Notes: generated by a model from the letters alone, not told the origin. A DNA stretch of 26,231 nucleotides from an uncultured Collinsella sp. (GCA_900555745.1 USMH01000001.1:1-26231); one strand, 5' to 3'. Counted from the first letter of the stretch, positions 6,299-13,082 are shown. A program made the numbers and translations.

Positions 6299-7426
6299 TT
6301 AGTAACGCACGAAGATATAGTTATTGTTCATGCCGGCGGCAACGGAGCTGATGATAACACCCGTGTTGTAGTCGGAAGCATGAATCATCTGACCACCACC
6401 GATGTAAATGCCGGTGTGGTACGAGTTGACCACAACGTCACCGGGCTGCGGATCGGACACACGCGTCCAGCCCATAAAGGTGCCCGTGGTGCCCAGGCGG
6501 CAATAGCGACCAGTGAGGCAATAGCTAACAAAACCAGAGCAGTCGAAACTGTTCGGGCCAATTCCGCCCCAGGAATAGGCGCAACCAAGCTTGCTGTATG
6601 CACGCGAGACAACAGAACCGCCATCGACGGACTGGCTCGGAGCAGAAGGCGTCGGAGCCGGAGCAGGCGTGGAGGGCTGCGGCGTCGGAGCAGGTGCCGG
6701 CGTAGGAGCCGGAGTGTTGCCGCCCTGGTTGTTGTTATTGCTGGTCTGGCCACCGTTGTTGGTGTTTTCGGTCGTACCGGCAGTCTCGTTGCTCACCGTG
6801 GCCTTCTCGGCGGTACTGGCGTTGATGCCGGCCTGCAGCGCGGCGTTGGCCTCGGCCTCTGCGGCAAGCTCGGCTTGCAGCTGCGAATCCAGGGAGTTTA
6901 CGACGTTCTGGGCTTCAGCCTGCTGGGCGTTAAGCTCGTCGACCTTCTTTTGCGTGGCTGCGACGTTCTTTTCCTGCTCGGACTGCTTATCGGTGAGCTG
7001 CTGCTTAAGCTCCTTGACCTCTTGAATGGTCTGAGCTTGCTTATCGGAGACTTTGCCGTAGTAGAACAGACGGTTGAGCATATCACTCAGGTCATCGACA
7101 CCCGTCAGAACCTGAAGCAGGCTCAGACCGCCGGTTTTGTACTCGCCGGCGACATAGGTCGAGAGCTTGGCCTGACCATCGGCGATCTCCTGCTGCTTTT
7201 GCGTGATCTCGCCGGCAGTCTGATCGAGCGCCTGCGTCTGCGTGGCGAGCTCATCGTAAATCTGCTGAGTTTGGGTACCGATCTGCTCGAGCTTTGTACG
7301 AGCAGCGGCAAGGTCGGATGCGGTATCGGCGTAGGCAGGAGCCGCGAGGCCCAAGCCCAAAACACAAGCGAGGGTTGCCGTAGCAGCGCAGCGTGCCATG
7401 TTTTTGTGCGTGTTTGCTGTGCGCAT
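6299..7426 (-). CDS. Secreted coiled-coil NlpC/P60 peptidoglycan endopeptidase (RipA/CwlO-like)
   Basis: The 375-residue precursor has a signal peptide (about 1-33: basic start, hydrophobic core, A-P-A-Y-A before the cleavage site). A long coiled coil follows (about 35-205, rich in Q, E, A and K). Next is a low-complexity linker of Asn/Gly then Pro/Ala/Thr repeats (about 215-265), and a C-terminal NlpC/P60 domain. Catalytic residues are visible: Cys296 in F-D-C-S-G-F-V, His337 in H-T-G-I-Y-I-G and His349 in M-I-H-A. Relatives cleave the D-Glu-to-meso-DAP/Lys bond of stem peptides during cell separation, and the coiled coil often mediates control by FtsEX-like partners. GGAAAGGAAG precedes the ATG. 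It lies 33 nt downstream of apt. Confidence 0.9.
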   Translation of the reverse strand: MRTANTHKNMARCAATATLACVLGLGLAAPAYADTASDLAAARTKLEQIGTQTQQIYDELATQTQALDQTAGEITQKQQEIADGQAKLSTYVAGEYKTGGLSLLQVLTGVDDLSDMLNRLFYYGKVSDKQAQTIQEVKELKQQLTDKQSEQEKNVAATQKKVDELNAQQAEAQNVVNSLDSQLQAELAAEAEANAALQAGINASTAEKATVSNETAGTTENTNNGGQTSNNNNQGGNTPAPTPAPAPTPQPSTPAPAPTPSAPSQSVDGGSVVSRAYSKLGCAYSWGGIGPNSFDCSGFVSYCLTGRYCRLGTTGTFMGWTRVSDPQPGDVVVNSYHTGIYIGGGQMIHASDYNTGVIISSVAAGMNNNYIFVRY

Positions 7427-7458
7427 GTAGCTTCCTTTCCAGTAACTAAGGGTAACGG

Positions 7459-7989
7459 CTAGTCCACCGTTACCAGGCTAAAGAGCTCCACATCGTCATC
7501 AGACGGCGTGAGCTTCTCGCGCGGGTTGAGAAACGCAAGCTCAAGGATACAACCGTAACCGATAAGCTTTGCGCCCATATCTCGCACCAGTTTACCTGTT
7601 GCCTCGACGGTTCCGCCCGTCGCGACCAAGTCGTCCAGAATCAACACGGTATCTTTAGAGCTGATAGCGTCGGCATGGATCTCAATGGAATCCGTTCCGT
7701 ACTCGAGCTCGTAGCTCTGGCTTACGGTCTCGCGCGGTAGCTTGCCCGGTTTACGTGCGGGAACAAAGCCGGCGCCAAGGGCTACAGCTACCGGTACGCC
7801 AACCATAAAGCCGCGAGCCTCGGGACCCACGACCTTGGTGATTCCCATGCCGGCAAAGTGCTCGGCGAGGGCATCGGTCATGGCTTTGAGAGCCTCGGGA
7901 TTGCCAAAGAGCGGCGTGATGTCTTTAAAGATGACTCCGGTCTCGGGATAGTCGGGGATGTCGACGATTTGAGATTCGAAGTCGTACAT
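7459..7989 (-). CDS. apt: Adenine phosphoribosyltransferase
   Basis: The 176-residue enzyme converts adenine and PRPP to AMP in purine salvage. The PRPP-binding motif V-L-I-L-D-D-L-V-A-T-G-G-T is intact. The N-terminal F-K-D-I-T-P-L-F and the G-P-E-A-R-G-F motif are typical of Apt. The ATG at 7989 is chosen because AAAGG lies 7 nt upstream; a TTG five codons earlier (8004) lies against that site and is less likely. It follows the MerR gene by 40 nt and precedes the NlpC/P60 gene. An 8-bp hairpin (7451-7458 with 7467-7474) overlaps its stop codon but lacks a T-run. Confidence 0.93.
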   Translation of the reverse strand: MYDFESQIVDIPDYPETGVIFKDITPLFGNPEALKAMTDALAEHFAGMGITKVVGPEARGFMVGVPVAVALGAGFVPARKPGKLPRETVSQSYELEYGTDSIEIHADAISSKDTVLILDDLVATGGTVEATGKLVRDMGAKLIGYGCILELAFLNPREKLTPSDDDVELFSLVTVD

Positions 7990-8029
7990 TGCATGACCTT
8001 TCAATGGGTTCTCGAAATTTCAGCAGCGG

Positions 8030-8908
8030 TTATTTGCCCGCGGTGGCGGTGCCGGATTGCGAAGGGGGGACGACCTTGAGCGGCTTGACGAGAGAATCCT
8101 CGTGCGAAGCCGGCGCGGCTATCTCTTCGTTTTTGGCCTTGGTGGACTCGGAGCGAGTGATTTCCTCATCGAGTGCATCGATGTCGGCGTCCTCGACCAC
8201 GGCGTTGAGCGACTCAAAAACGCGGTTCTTGAGCAGCGCAGTGTGCACACCTTCCGTCAGGTCGTGAAGCTTCTTAAACGCACGCTCGAGCTTGGCGTCG
8301 CGCTCGTCATCGGAGGTATCCATGCCGAGCATGCTCACGAGCACCTGCTCAAACATCGAGGACTCGCGGTTGGCGGAAGACACGTACTGACGCAGGTTGC
8401 GCGGCTCGATATGGAAGCGTGACAGCTCGGAGCAGTAGCGGATGATCGGAAAATCGCGGCCATCGACAAGCTCGCGATTCTGCGGACTCTTGATGATGCG
8501 AATGAGGTCGTTCTCGGCGAGCGAGCGGATAAATGAAATCTCGACGCCCAACATATCGGGAATGGTCTCGATGGGATGCAGCTTTTGCTTAGTCTCCTTG
8601 GGCTCCGTCTTGAGCGGAACATCGGATAGCAAGCCCACCTCGTAGGCGAGCGTTGACAGGTCCGTAGCGTTTTCCAAGCGCTGCTTAATGACGTTGAGCG
8701 GCATATAGCGGGTCTTCTGCAGGTGCAGGATGACCTCCAAGCGGTCAACGTCTTCCTTGGAGTACTGGCGATACCCCTTAGGCGTACGATGAGGGGTGAT
8801 GAGCCCCTCATCTTCGAGAAATCTAATTTTTGAGTTCGATAGATCGGGGTATGCGCCTCGAAGAAGGTTGACGACTTGGCCGATACTCAGATAGTTGCGT
8901 TCGGCCAT
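8030..8908 (-). CDS. MerR family transcriptional regulator, FtsR-like
   Basis: The 292-residue protein has an N-terminal MerR winged helix (about 1-80). It reads L-S-I-G-Q-V-V-N-L-L, then S-N-S-K-I-R-F-L-E-D-E-G-L-I-T-P, then G-Y-R-Q-Y-S-K-E-D-V-D-R-L. A long helical C-terminal region of no recognised ligand-binding family follows, ending in a low-complexity tail (about 240-292). Its position 3 nt after an FHA gene and near pgsA matches the GarA/OdhI - FtsR gene order of Corynebacterium and Mycobacterium (Rv1827-Rv1828), where the MerR protein activates ftsZ. That function is inferred by synteny. The C-terminus is longer and more divergent than I would expect for FtsR, so targets may differ. 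Confidence 0.8.
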   Translation of the reverse strand: MAERNYLSIGQVVNLLRGAYPDLSNSKIRFLEDEGLITPHRTPKGYRQYSKEDVDRLEVILHLQKTRYMPLNVIKQRLENATDLSTLAYEVGLLSDVPLKTEPKETKQKLHPIETIPDMLGVEISFIRSLAENDLIRIIKSPQNRELVDGRDFPIIRYCSELSRFHIEPRNLRQYVSSANRESSMFEQVLVSMLGMDTSDDERDAKLERAFKKLHDLTEGVHTALLKNRVFESLNAVVEDADIDALDEEITRSESTKAKNEEIAAPASHEDSLVKPLKVVPPSQSGTATAGK

Positions 8909-8911
8909 GCC

Positions 8912-9346
8912 CTACTCACCGGTTTCGATGCGCTCCGGCGTGCTCTCGTGGTAGATGAGCGTAAACGTACCGATCTGGACGGAAGAACCGTCGTGCAGCG
9001 GGGCTGCATTGACGATGGCACCGTCGACCCAGGTGCCATTGAGCGAGCCTAAGTCCTCGATGCGAGCGCCGAGGCCCTCGCGAATAATGCGCGCATGGCT
9101 GCGCGAAACGGTCATGTCGTTGAGGAAGATGCCGTTCGCGGGATCGCGGCCGATGGTGGTCACTTCGTCCTCGAGCTCAAAGGCGGCACCAGTCTGCGGA
9201 CCCTTGACGATGGACAGAACGGGGGCGGTGATGCGCACGTTGGCCATGAGGTCGGGAACGGTGACGTCGCTTGAAGGCACGCGGAATACGCAGGTAGCGT
9301 CAGCAGTCTTATCATTCTGAGGCATATTGTTAACCATGTTGTCCAT
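8912..9346 (-). CDS. FHA domain protein, GarA/OdhI-like
   Basis: The 144-residue product consists of a flexible N-terminal tail and one FHA domain (about 55-130). The phosphothreonine-binding core is intact: T-T-I-G-R-D-P-A-N-G-I, then D-M-T-V-S-R-S-H-A-R-I, then D-L-G-S-L-N-G-T-W-V-D-G. Its actinobacterial counterparts GarA/OdhI regulate 2-oxoglutarate metabolism when phosphorylated on a Thr in an E-T-T-S motif of the tail. I do not see that motif here, so the regulatory mechanism may not be the same. The ATG at 9346 follows AGGGG by 6 nt. An upstream in-frame ATG at 9379 has no site. The gene is immediately followed by the MerR gene. Confidence 0.85.
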   Translation of the reverse strand: MDNMVNNMPQNDKTADATCVFRVPSSDVTVPDLMANVRITAPVLSIVKGPQTGAAFELEDEVTTIGRDPANGIFLNDMTVSRSHARIIREGLGARIEDLGSLNGTWVDGAIVNAAPLHDGSSVQIGTFTLIYHESTPERIETGE

Positions 9347-9412
9347 GACAACCCCTAACTTATCGCGGACGTGCCGCAAATAATGAACCGTACGTAATCA
9401 TACCCCAACGAA

Positions 9413-10117
9413 TCAGTCTTCGATTTCAGGGTTCAGAAAGTCGATGTCCTCGTCCTCGGGATGCGCGAGAGCCTGTTTAATGGCCACTCCGCCCTTAATG
9501 GAGTAGATGACAGCCGTGAGCATGGAGAAGATCACGCCGCCGTACACAAAGAAGATGCCGAGGGGCACCGAGCTTCCGTTGAGGCCCGGGAAGGCCGTAA
9601 GGGTTGAAGATAAAAGGTGCAGGCCGTCAATAACGGGGAAACCGAGCAGCATGAGTGAGAAGCCGGTCATGAGCAGCGCCGTGGCAATCTTTCCGGGAAA
9701 GACCACATCGATGGGGCGACGGTGATAATGACGCACGATAAGCGTGCCGATGCCCAGATAGATGTCGCGGCCAATAATGAGTACGCAGACCCAGATGGGC
9801 AGCTCTCCGCGGACCACCAGTCCAAGTACGCCGGTGAACAGCAGCGCACGGTCGCAAATGGGATCCATGACCTTGCCGAGCCACGAGACCGTCTTAGTCA
9901 TGCGGGCGATCTGACCGTCCATCCAGTCGGTGGAGGCGGCAACGGCGTAGATAACGATGGCGATGACACGGTTGTTATCCGTCACAAACAGGTACAGAAA
10001 TACCAGGATGAGGATCAGGCGCGTAAAGGTGATGAAATTGGAGATCGTAAAGATCTTATTCGACGGGTAATCGGAAGTGCCGATAAGCTCCTTTTTGATC
10101 TTCTTTTTGATGCCCAC
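9413..10117 (-). CDS. pgsA: CDP-diacylglycerol--glycerol-3-phosphate 3-phosphatidyltransferase (PgsA-type)
   Basis: The 234-residue integral membrane enzyme has the complete CDP-alcohol phosphatidyltransferase signature D-G-x2-A-R-x8-G-x3-D-x3-D, read from D-W-M-D-G-Q-I-A-R through M-D-P-I-C-D (about 84-108). Five or six hydrophobic segments surround it. It would make phosphatidylglycerol-phosphate from CDP-diacylglycerol and glycerol-3-phosphate; a different alcohol acceptor cannot be excluded from the motif alone. The start is taken as GTG at 10117, because GGGGGAG lies about 6 nt upstream and the protein then begins G-I-K-K-K-I-K-K. The frame stays open to an ATG at 10243 that lacks a ribosome site. 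A TATAGT (minus strand, near 10154-10159) is a possible -10. Confidence 0.87.
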   Translation of the reverse strand: MGIKKKIKKELIGTSDYPSNKIFTISNFITFTRLILILVFLYLFVTDNNRVIAIVIYAVAASTDWMDGQIARMTKTVSWLGKVMDPICDRALLFTGVLGLVVRGELPIWVCVLIIGRDIYLGIGTLIVRHYHRRPIDVVFPGKIATALLMTGFSLMLLGFPVIDGLHLLSSTLTAFPGLNGSSVPLGIFFVYGGVIFSMLTAVIYSIKGGVAIKQALAHPEDEDIDFLNPEIED

Positions 10118-10265
10118 AGGACTCCCCCGCTGGTTAACGACAAAACTTTCGATACTATACCCGTTCCGGCGATGTCTATCCAGCGCAAGCATAGAGAGTC
10201 CAGACATGTGGAGGACGTTGCTGGTCGGCACGTGGAGTCGCATTTGTGTACATCAGCCCCCAAAG

Positions 10266-10680
10266 ATGCCAAAAAATAACGGCGCTGGTGAGGTGCTCTT
10301 CGCGTCAAGTCACTTTGCTTTCGAGCGCAAGGGACGCTCGAGCCAGGATGGAGAGGGCGAAAGCTACACCCTCACCGACCTCGACGGGGTCAATCGCATC
10401 GACTGCAAAAGCGGCTTCGGGTTCTACGCAGAGCCGAGGGCCGAGTCACAGTGGGCAGCAGCAAAGCGTGGTCCTGGACCTTCGCCAACGTTTCGCTGCG
10501 CAAGCTCTTTGAAGCATCGCTTGCGACGGGAAACCCGATAAGGTGGAGCTAGAGATGGCGGTGTTCACCTTTTGGTTCCACCTGCCAGCACCTCCTCTCT
10601 CGTTGCCGCAAGGGTTTCTTCGCGGTGATAGACCGACACCGTTCATCGTTGTTACGGGCTCGTTCGCAAAGTCGTGAACA
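10266..10680 (+). pseudogene. Possible decayed reading frame of unknown function
   Basis: From an ATG at 10266 a protein-like frame runs for about 58 codons (M-P-K-N-N-G-A-G-E-V-L-F and on to G-F-G-F-Y-A-E-P-R). Coherent protein-like sequence then continues in a second frame (V-T-V-G-S-S-K-A-W-S-W-T-F-A-N-V-S-L) and again in a third (K-V-E-L-E-M-A-V-F-T-F-W-F-H-L). This looks like a gene broken by two small frameshifts, or by recombination. There is no Shine-Dalgarno and I do not recognise the family. The stretch 10118-10782 otherwise holds only the presumed pgsA promoter and the leader of the next gene. Confidence 0.25.
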
Positions 10681-10724
10681 CGCTCCCCTCTTGTTCAGCG
10701 CATAATGGTGCACCGTGTGCGGCT

Positions 10725-10736
10725 GTGCGGCCGCAC
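10725..10736. promoter_or_regulatory. 12-bp perfect palindrome in the 7beta-HSDH leader
   Basis: GTGCGGCCGCAC is self-complementary. The half-site GTGCGG also occurs just upstream at 10718-10723. It lies about 19 bp downstream of a CATAAT (10701-10706) that could be a -10, and 47 bp before the HSDH start. It is a candidate operator or RNA hairpin; no regulator is identified. Confidence 0.3.
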
Positions 10737-10756
10737 GCTAAAGGAGATGTGCCCGC

Positions 10757-10786
10757 ATGGGCATCGAGAGAGAGGATGCAGCATGA
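10757..10786 (+). CDS. Candidate 9-residue leader peptide overlapping the HSDH start
   Basis: ATG at 10757 begins M-G-I-E-R-E-D-A-A and stops at TGA 10784-10786, which overlaps the HSDH ATG (10783-10785) as ATGA. AAGGAG at 10741-10746 lies 10 nt upstream. It could couple translation to the downstream gene. It may also be chance, since the same AAGGAG also precedes an ATG at 10747 that is in frame with HSDH. Confidence 0.25.
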   Translation: MGIEREDAA

Positions 10787-11574
10787 ACCTGAGGGAGAAG
10801 TACGGTGAGTGGGGCCTGATCCTGGGCGCGACCGAGGGCGTCGGCAAGGCGTTCTGCGAGAAGATCGCCGCCGGCGGCATGAACGTCGTCATGGTCGGCC
10901 GTCGCGAGGAGAAGCTGAACGTGCTGGCAGGCGAGATCCGCGAGACCTACGGCGTGGAGACCAAGGTCGTGCGCGCCGACTTTAGCCAGCCCGGCGCTGC
11001 CGAGACCGTCTTCGCCGCGACCGAGGGCCTGGACATGGGCTTCATGAGCTACGTGGCCTGCCTGCACAGCTTCGGTAAGATCCAGGACACCCCCTGGGAG
11101 AAGCACGAGGCCATGATCAACGTCAACGTCGTGACCTTCCTCAAGTGCTTCCACCACTACATGCGGATCTTTGCCGCCCAGGACCGCGGCGCCGTGATCA
11201 ACGTCTCGTCGATGACCGGCATCAGCTCCAGCCCCTGGAACGGCCAGTACGGCGCGGGCAAGGCCTTCATCCTCAAGATGACCGAGGCCGTGGCCTGCGA
11301 GTGCGAGGGCACCGGCGTCGACGTCGAGGTCATCACCCTCGGCACCACCCTAACCCCCAGCCTGCTGTCCAACCTCCCCGGCGGCCCGCAGGGCGAGGCC
11401 GTCATGAAGATCGCCCTCACCCCCGAGGAGTGCGTCGACGAGGCCTTTGAGAAGCTGGGTAAGGAGCTCTCCGTCATCGCCGGCCAGCGCAACAAGGACT
11501 CCGTCCACGACTGGAAGGCAAACCACACCGAGGACGAGTACATCCGCTACATGGGCTCGTTCTACCGCGACTAG
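10783..11574 (+). CDS. NADPH-dependent 7beta-hydroxysteroid dehydrogenase (bile acid)
   Basis: The 263-residue short-chain dehydrogenase has the Rossmann motif G-A-T-E-G-V-G-K-A (15-23). Gly39-Arg40-Arg41 follow beta-strand 2, the pair of arginines favouring NADPH. The catalytic residues are Ser143, Tyr156 and Lys160 (Y-G-A-G-K). From memory the sequence matches the Collinsella aerofaciens enzyme that interconverts 7-oxo-lithocholate and ursodeoxycholate in the cytoplasm; no alignment was run. The start at M-N-L-R-E-K follows GAGAGAGG and agrees with the described protein. In-frame upstream ATGs (10705, 10747) would add an Arg/His/Cys-rich tail foreign to the family. Codon third positions are almost uniformly C or G, more extreme than in the neighbours. 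The gene is flanked by a decayed frame and IS remnants. No terminator is visible directly after the stop. Confidence 0.93.
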   Translation: MNLREKYGEWGLILGATEGVGKAFCEKIAAGGMNVVMVGRREEKLNVLAGEIRETYGVETKVVRADFSQPGAAETVFAATEGLDMGFMSYVACLHSFGKIQDTPWEKHEAMINVNVVTFLKCFHHYMRIFAAQDRGAVINVSSMTGISSSPWNGQYGAGKAFILKMTEAVACECEGTGVDVEVITLGTTLTPSLLSNLPGGPQGEAVMKIALTPEECVDEAFEKLGKELSVIAGQRNKDSVHDWKANHTEDEYIRYMGSFYRD

Positions 11575-11576
11575 CA

Positions 11577-11873
11577 ACTGCGGAACACACGCGCGAGGCT
11601 GCATACGGGTTCGCAGGTAGAGATGCGAGTGCGAGGGTTTCTTTGCGGGGGCGTGCGGATGCGGCGCCTGCGAGGGAACCCTCTTTTCATGGGTGGGCGC
11701 GGCGATGAACCCGTGCGCGGCACTTCGGCGCTCACCGTCGAGGGCGACCTGCCCGGCTCCCTCGCGATCTCCCTACACGGGGTTCTGCGCTCCGGCATCC
11801 TCTGGACCGTGTCTCGCTCGTGCTCAGTGGGCCGGCCGATCCGGCCCTCAGGGTATCGGATTCCCGCATTCAT
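11577..11873 (-). pseudogene. IS30-family transposase remnant (N-terminal helix-turn-helix part only)
   Basis: On the minus strand from about 11873 the sequence reads G-R-P-T-E-H-E-R-D-T-V, then T-P-C-R-E-I-A-R-E, then G-R-S-P-S-T-V-S-A-E-V. This is the N-terminal HTH that opens IS30-type transposases. After about 50 codons the frame must shift to keep a basic, His/Pro/Lys-rich continuation (V-P-S-Q-A-P-H-P-H-A-P-A-K-K). Nothing of the DDE catalytic domain remains. The fragment ends within a few bases of the HSDH stop codon. It is inactive, and its junction with the HSDH gene looks like a recombination boundary. Confidence 0.65.
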
Positions 11874-11899
11874 CCGTACTTGTTCGGATGAATGCGGGA
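11862..11899. repeat. 15-bp perfect inverted repeat at the start of the IS30-type remnant
   Basis: TCCCGCATTCATCCG at 11862-11876 pairs with CGGATGAATGCGGGA at 11885-11899 across an 8-nt loop. TGTTCGGATGA occurs at 11881-11891 and again at 11903-11913. The left arm holds the remnant's start codon. It may regulate transposase translation, or be a leftover of the element's end. Confidence 0.55.
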
Positions 11900-11960
11900 G
11901 GTGTTCGGATGAGGTTGATATTCAAGGTGTAGACCTTTTTCTTGGTACTCCTCAAATGCG

Positions 11961-12211
11961 GCAGGGTTTTTCGAGTTTGTAGATGCTAATATAACCCTGC
12001 TCTCGAAAGAGGGCTCAGTCCCGGCTGGTAAACCTGACGTTTGGCGTGGTGTGCGTGACACGCATAGCGGGCATGGCCGCGATAGAATTTTCCATGCGGA
12101 GGGGCTCGACCCCATAGCGCCCCGAGGGTTTCGGGGAGGGCGAACTGGCAGGCGGGGAACCGGGATACAGGCTGTCCGGAAGGAGGGGTGTAATGCCTCT
12201 TCTTCTTTTTT
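11961..12211 (+). other. Hairpin-rich segment, candidate structured RNA or leader of the downstream ORF
   Basis: No convincing gene lies in 11910-12276. The segment begins with an 8-bp inverted repeat (GCAGGGTT 11961-11968 with AACCCTGC 11993-12000). A series of local hairpins follows: CTCT-CGAA-AGAG at 12000-12011, TGCGT/ACGCA at 12052-12064, GCATGG/CCATGC at 12071-12097, GGGG/CCCC at 12101-12113, CCCCGA/TCGGGG at 12120-12136 and CCGGGA/TCCGG at 12160-12179. It ends with a GAGG/CCTC hairpin running into TCTTCTTTTTT at 12200-12211. A TAATAT at 11988-11993 could be a -10. This arrangement is compatible with a terminated small RNA or a riboswitch-like leader, but I cannot assign a known RNA family. 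It may be a degraded coding region. Confidence 0.3.
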
Positions 12212-12276
12212 GCCACATCAATCTTCTGGCTTGATAGGTTTTTCGTGCGTGTGATTGGGTTGCGGAAGGGATTGGC

Positions 12277-12567
12277 ATGAGAGTTGCGGAAATTGCGGAA
12301 AGGGTCGGTTGCGATCCTGAGTCTGCGTATGCGAAATTCGCCGACACACGTGAAGGCACACGCTTTCACAACATGCAGTGGCCCATTTTCGTCACCGACG
12401 AAAACTATCGCTCGTTTTGCAAGGCGCTGGCAGATTATGCCAACTCAGAGGAAGGCCCCCAAAGCAACGGCCGCCATGAATTGTTCCTGAGCGTGCACAA
12501 GTATAGAAGCTCACGGCTGACCAGACGTGTTTGGCAAGGACTTTTTGAACATTTGTGTCCAATTTAA
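12277..12567 (+). CDS. Small hypothetical protein, possibly truncated
   Basis: The 96-residue product starts M-R-V-A-E-I-A-E-R-V-G-C-D-P-E-S-A-Y-A-K-F-A, which looks like a small helix-turn-helix. A charged region of no recognised family follows. GGAAGG lies 7 nt before the ATG, supporting translation. The last residues (F-E-H-L-C-P-I) overlap the end of an IS21-type fragment, so the original C-terminus was probably replaced by the insertion. The hairpin-rich segment upstream could be its leader. Confidence 0.45.
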   Translation: MRVAEIAERVGCDPESAYAKFADTREGTRFHNMQWPIFVTDENYRSFCKALADYANSEEGPQSNGRHELFLSVHKYRSSRLTRRVWQGLFEHLCPI

Positions 12568-12713
12568 TTCTGTAATACACTGCCATCGCGAGGATGCTTC
12601 AAGCCACCCGTCTTGAGGTTGTCGCACACGGTCCTCTGCGGAACACCGCTCCAGAACTCGTACATGCGCACGTGGCGGCCGAGCCAACCGGTGGTGGAGG
12701 TGCTGTTGACGAA
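12564..12713 (-). pseudogene. IS21-family transposase (IstA) remnant
   Basis: On the minus strand the frame reads G-W-L-G-R-H-V-R-M-Y-E-F-W, then S-G-V-P-Q-R-T-V-C-D-N-L-K-T-G. This matches the conserved IstA core region around (Y/F)-E-(F/Y)-x-G-G-V-P-x-x-x-x-x-D-N-L-K-T. The frame is closed by stops at both ends (12714-12716 and 12564-12566), leaving about 49 codons of a roughly 400-500-residue protein. No istB is present. The fragment has no activity but marks past transposition on the tRNA side of the HSDH island. Confidence 0.7.
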
Positions 12714-12858
12714 CTATGAGCCGCAGTGACGGGGCTCGCCGTGCGGGAACTGATCGCAATCCCCCACCCCAGCCCATGAGAGGCGATTTGAGGGGCTATA
12801 TCCGGGTTGGGCGCGGCAGGTAGAAAGGCATGTCTTTATCATCTAAAAAAAACAGCCG

Positions 12859-12889
12859 GTGACCCATTCGTGACCCATCTGGTGACCCA
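12859..12889. repeat. Three direct copies of GTGACCCA
   Basis: Copies lie at 12859-12866, 12870-12877 and 12882-12889 (spacings 11 and 12 bp), just before the tRNA terminator. On the minus strand the stretch can be read as M-G-H-Q-M-G-H-E-W-V-T-G, which could be the tail of a lost gene such as an integrase. The stretch 12714-12858 shows no other recognisable content. Confidence 0.4.
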
Positions 12890-12892
12890 GCA

Positions 12893-12924
12893 TAAAAAAA
12901 GGTCAGGCACTAGGTGCCTGACCT
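12893..12924 (-). terminator. Terminator of tRNA-Pro
   Basis: An 11-bp perfect stem (12900-12910 with 12914-12924, loop TAG) is followed on the minus strand by a run of seven T (12894-12900 complement). It lies 10 nt after the tRNA 3' end. Confidence 0.85.
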
Positions 12925-12933
12925 GCAAACTTC

Positions 12934-13010
<77 letters not shown>

Positions 13011-13052
13011 AAGCTTTTGTTTGTTGCTCTGCTCTCGCTCGCAACAGGGAGT

Positions 13053-13082
13053 ATATTAACCCGAAACTTTGCCCTTGTGCAA
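13053..13082 (-). promoter_or_regulatory. Promoter of tRNA-Pro
   Basis: On the minus strand TTGCAC (13082-13077) and TAATAT (13058-13053) are separated by 18 bp. The expected start is near 13046, about 36 nt before the mature tRNA 5' end. It lies directly after the coaBC stop. Confidence 0.65.

Noticed and set aside
6380..7462. 360-codon plus-strand frame
   Set aside because: It is antisense to the NlpC/P60 gene, which has a signal peptide, catalytic residues and a ribosome site.
7451..7474. Terminator between apt and the NlpC/P60 gene
   Set aside because: The 8-bp hairpin overlaps the apt stop but has no T-run on the minus strand, so it was not called as a terminator.
11995..12211. SRP RNA, 6S RNA, RNase P RNA or tmRNA
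   Set aside because: GTCCGGAAGGA at 12174-12184 resembles part of the SRP RNA core, but the expected partner sequences and overall fold are absent. No RNase P conserved blocks or tRNA-like tmRNA end are present.
11986..12369. 127- and 114-codon minus-strand frames over the hairpin-rich segment
   Set aside because: They lack ribosome sites and recognisable domains and overlap each other. The region is described instead as a possible structured RNA, with low confidence.
12600..12780. 88-codon minus-strand frame starting at 12777
   Set aside because: It is in the wrong frame. The meaningful IS21-type IstA similarity is in a neighbouring minus-strand frame broken by a stop at 12714-12716.
12859..12924. 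Possible CRISPR array or iteron set
   Set aside because: There are only three 8-bp copies with 3-4-bp gaps, followed by an ordinary tRNA terminator hairpin. Neither the size nor the spacing fits CRISPR or an origin.
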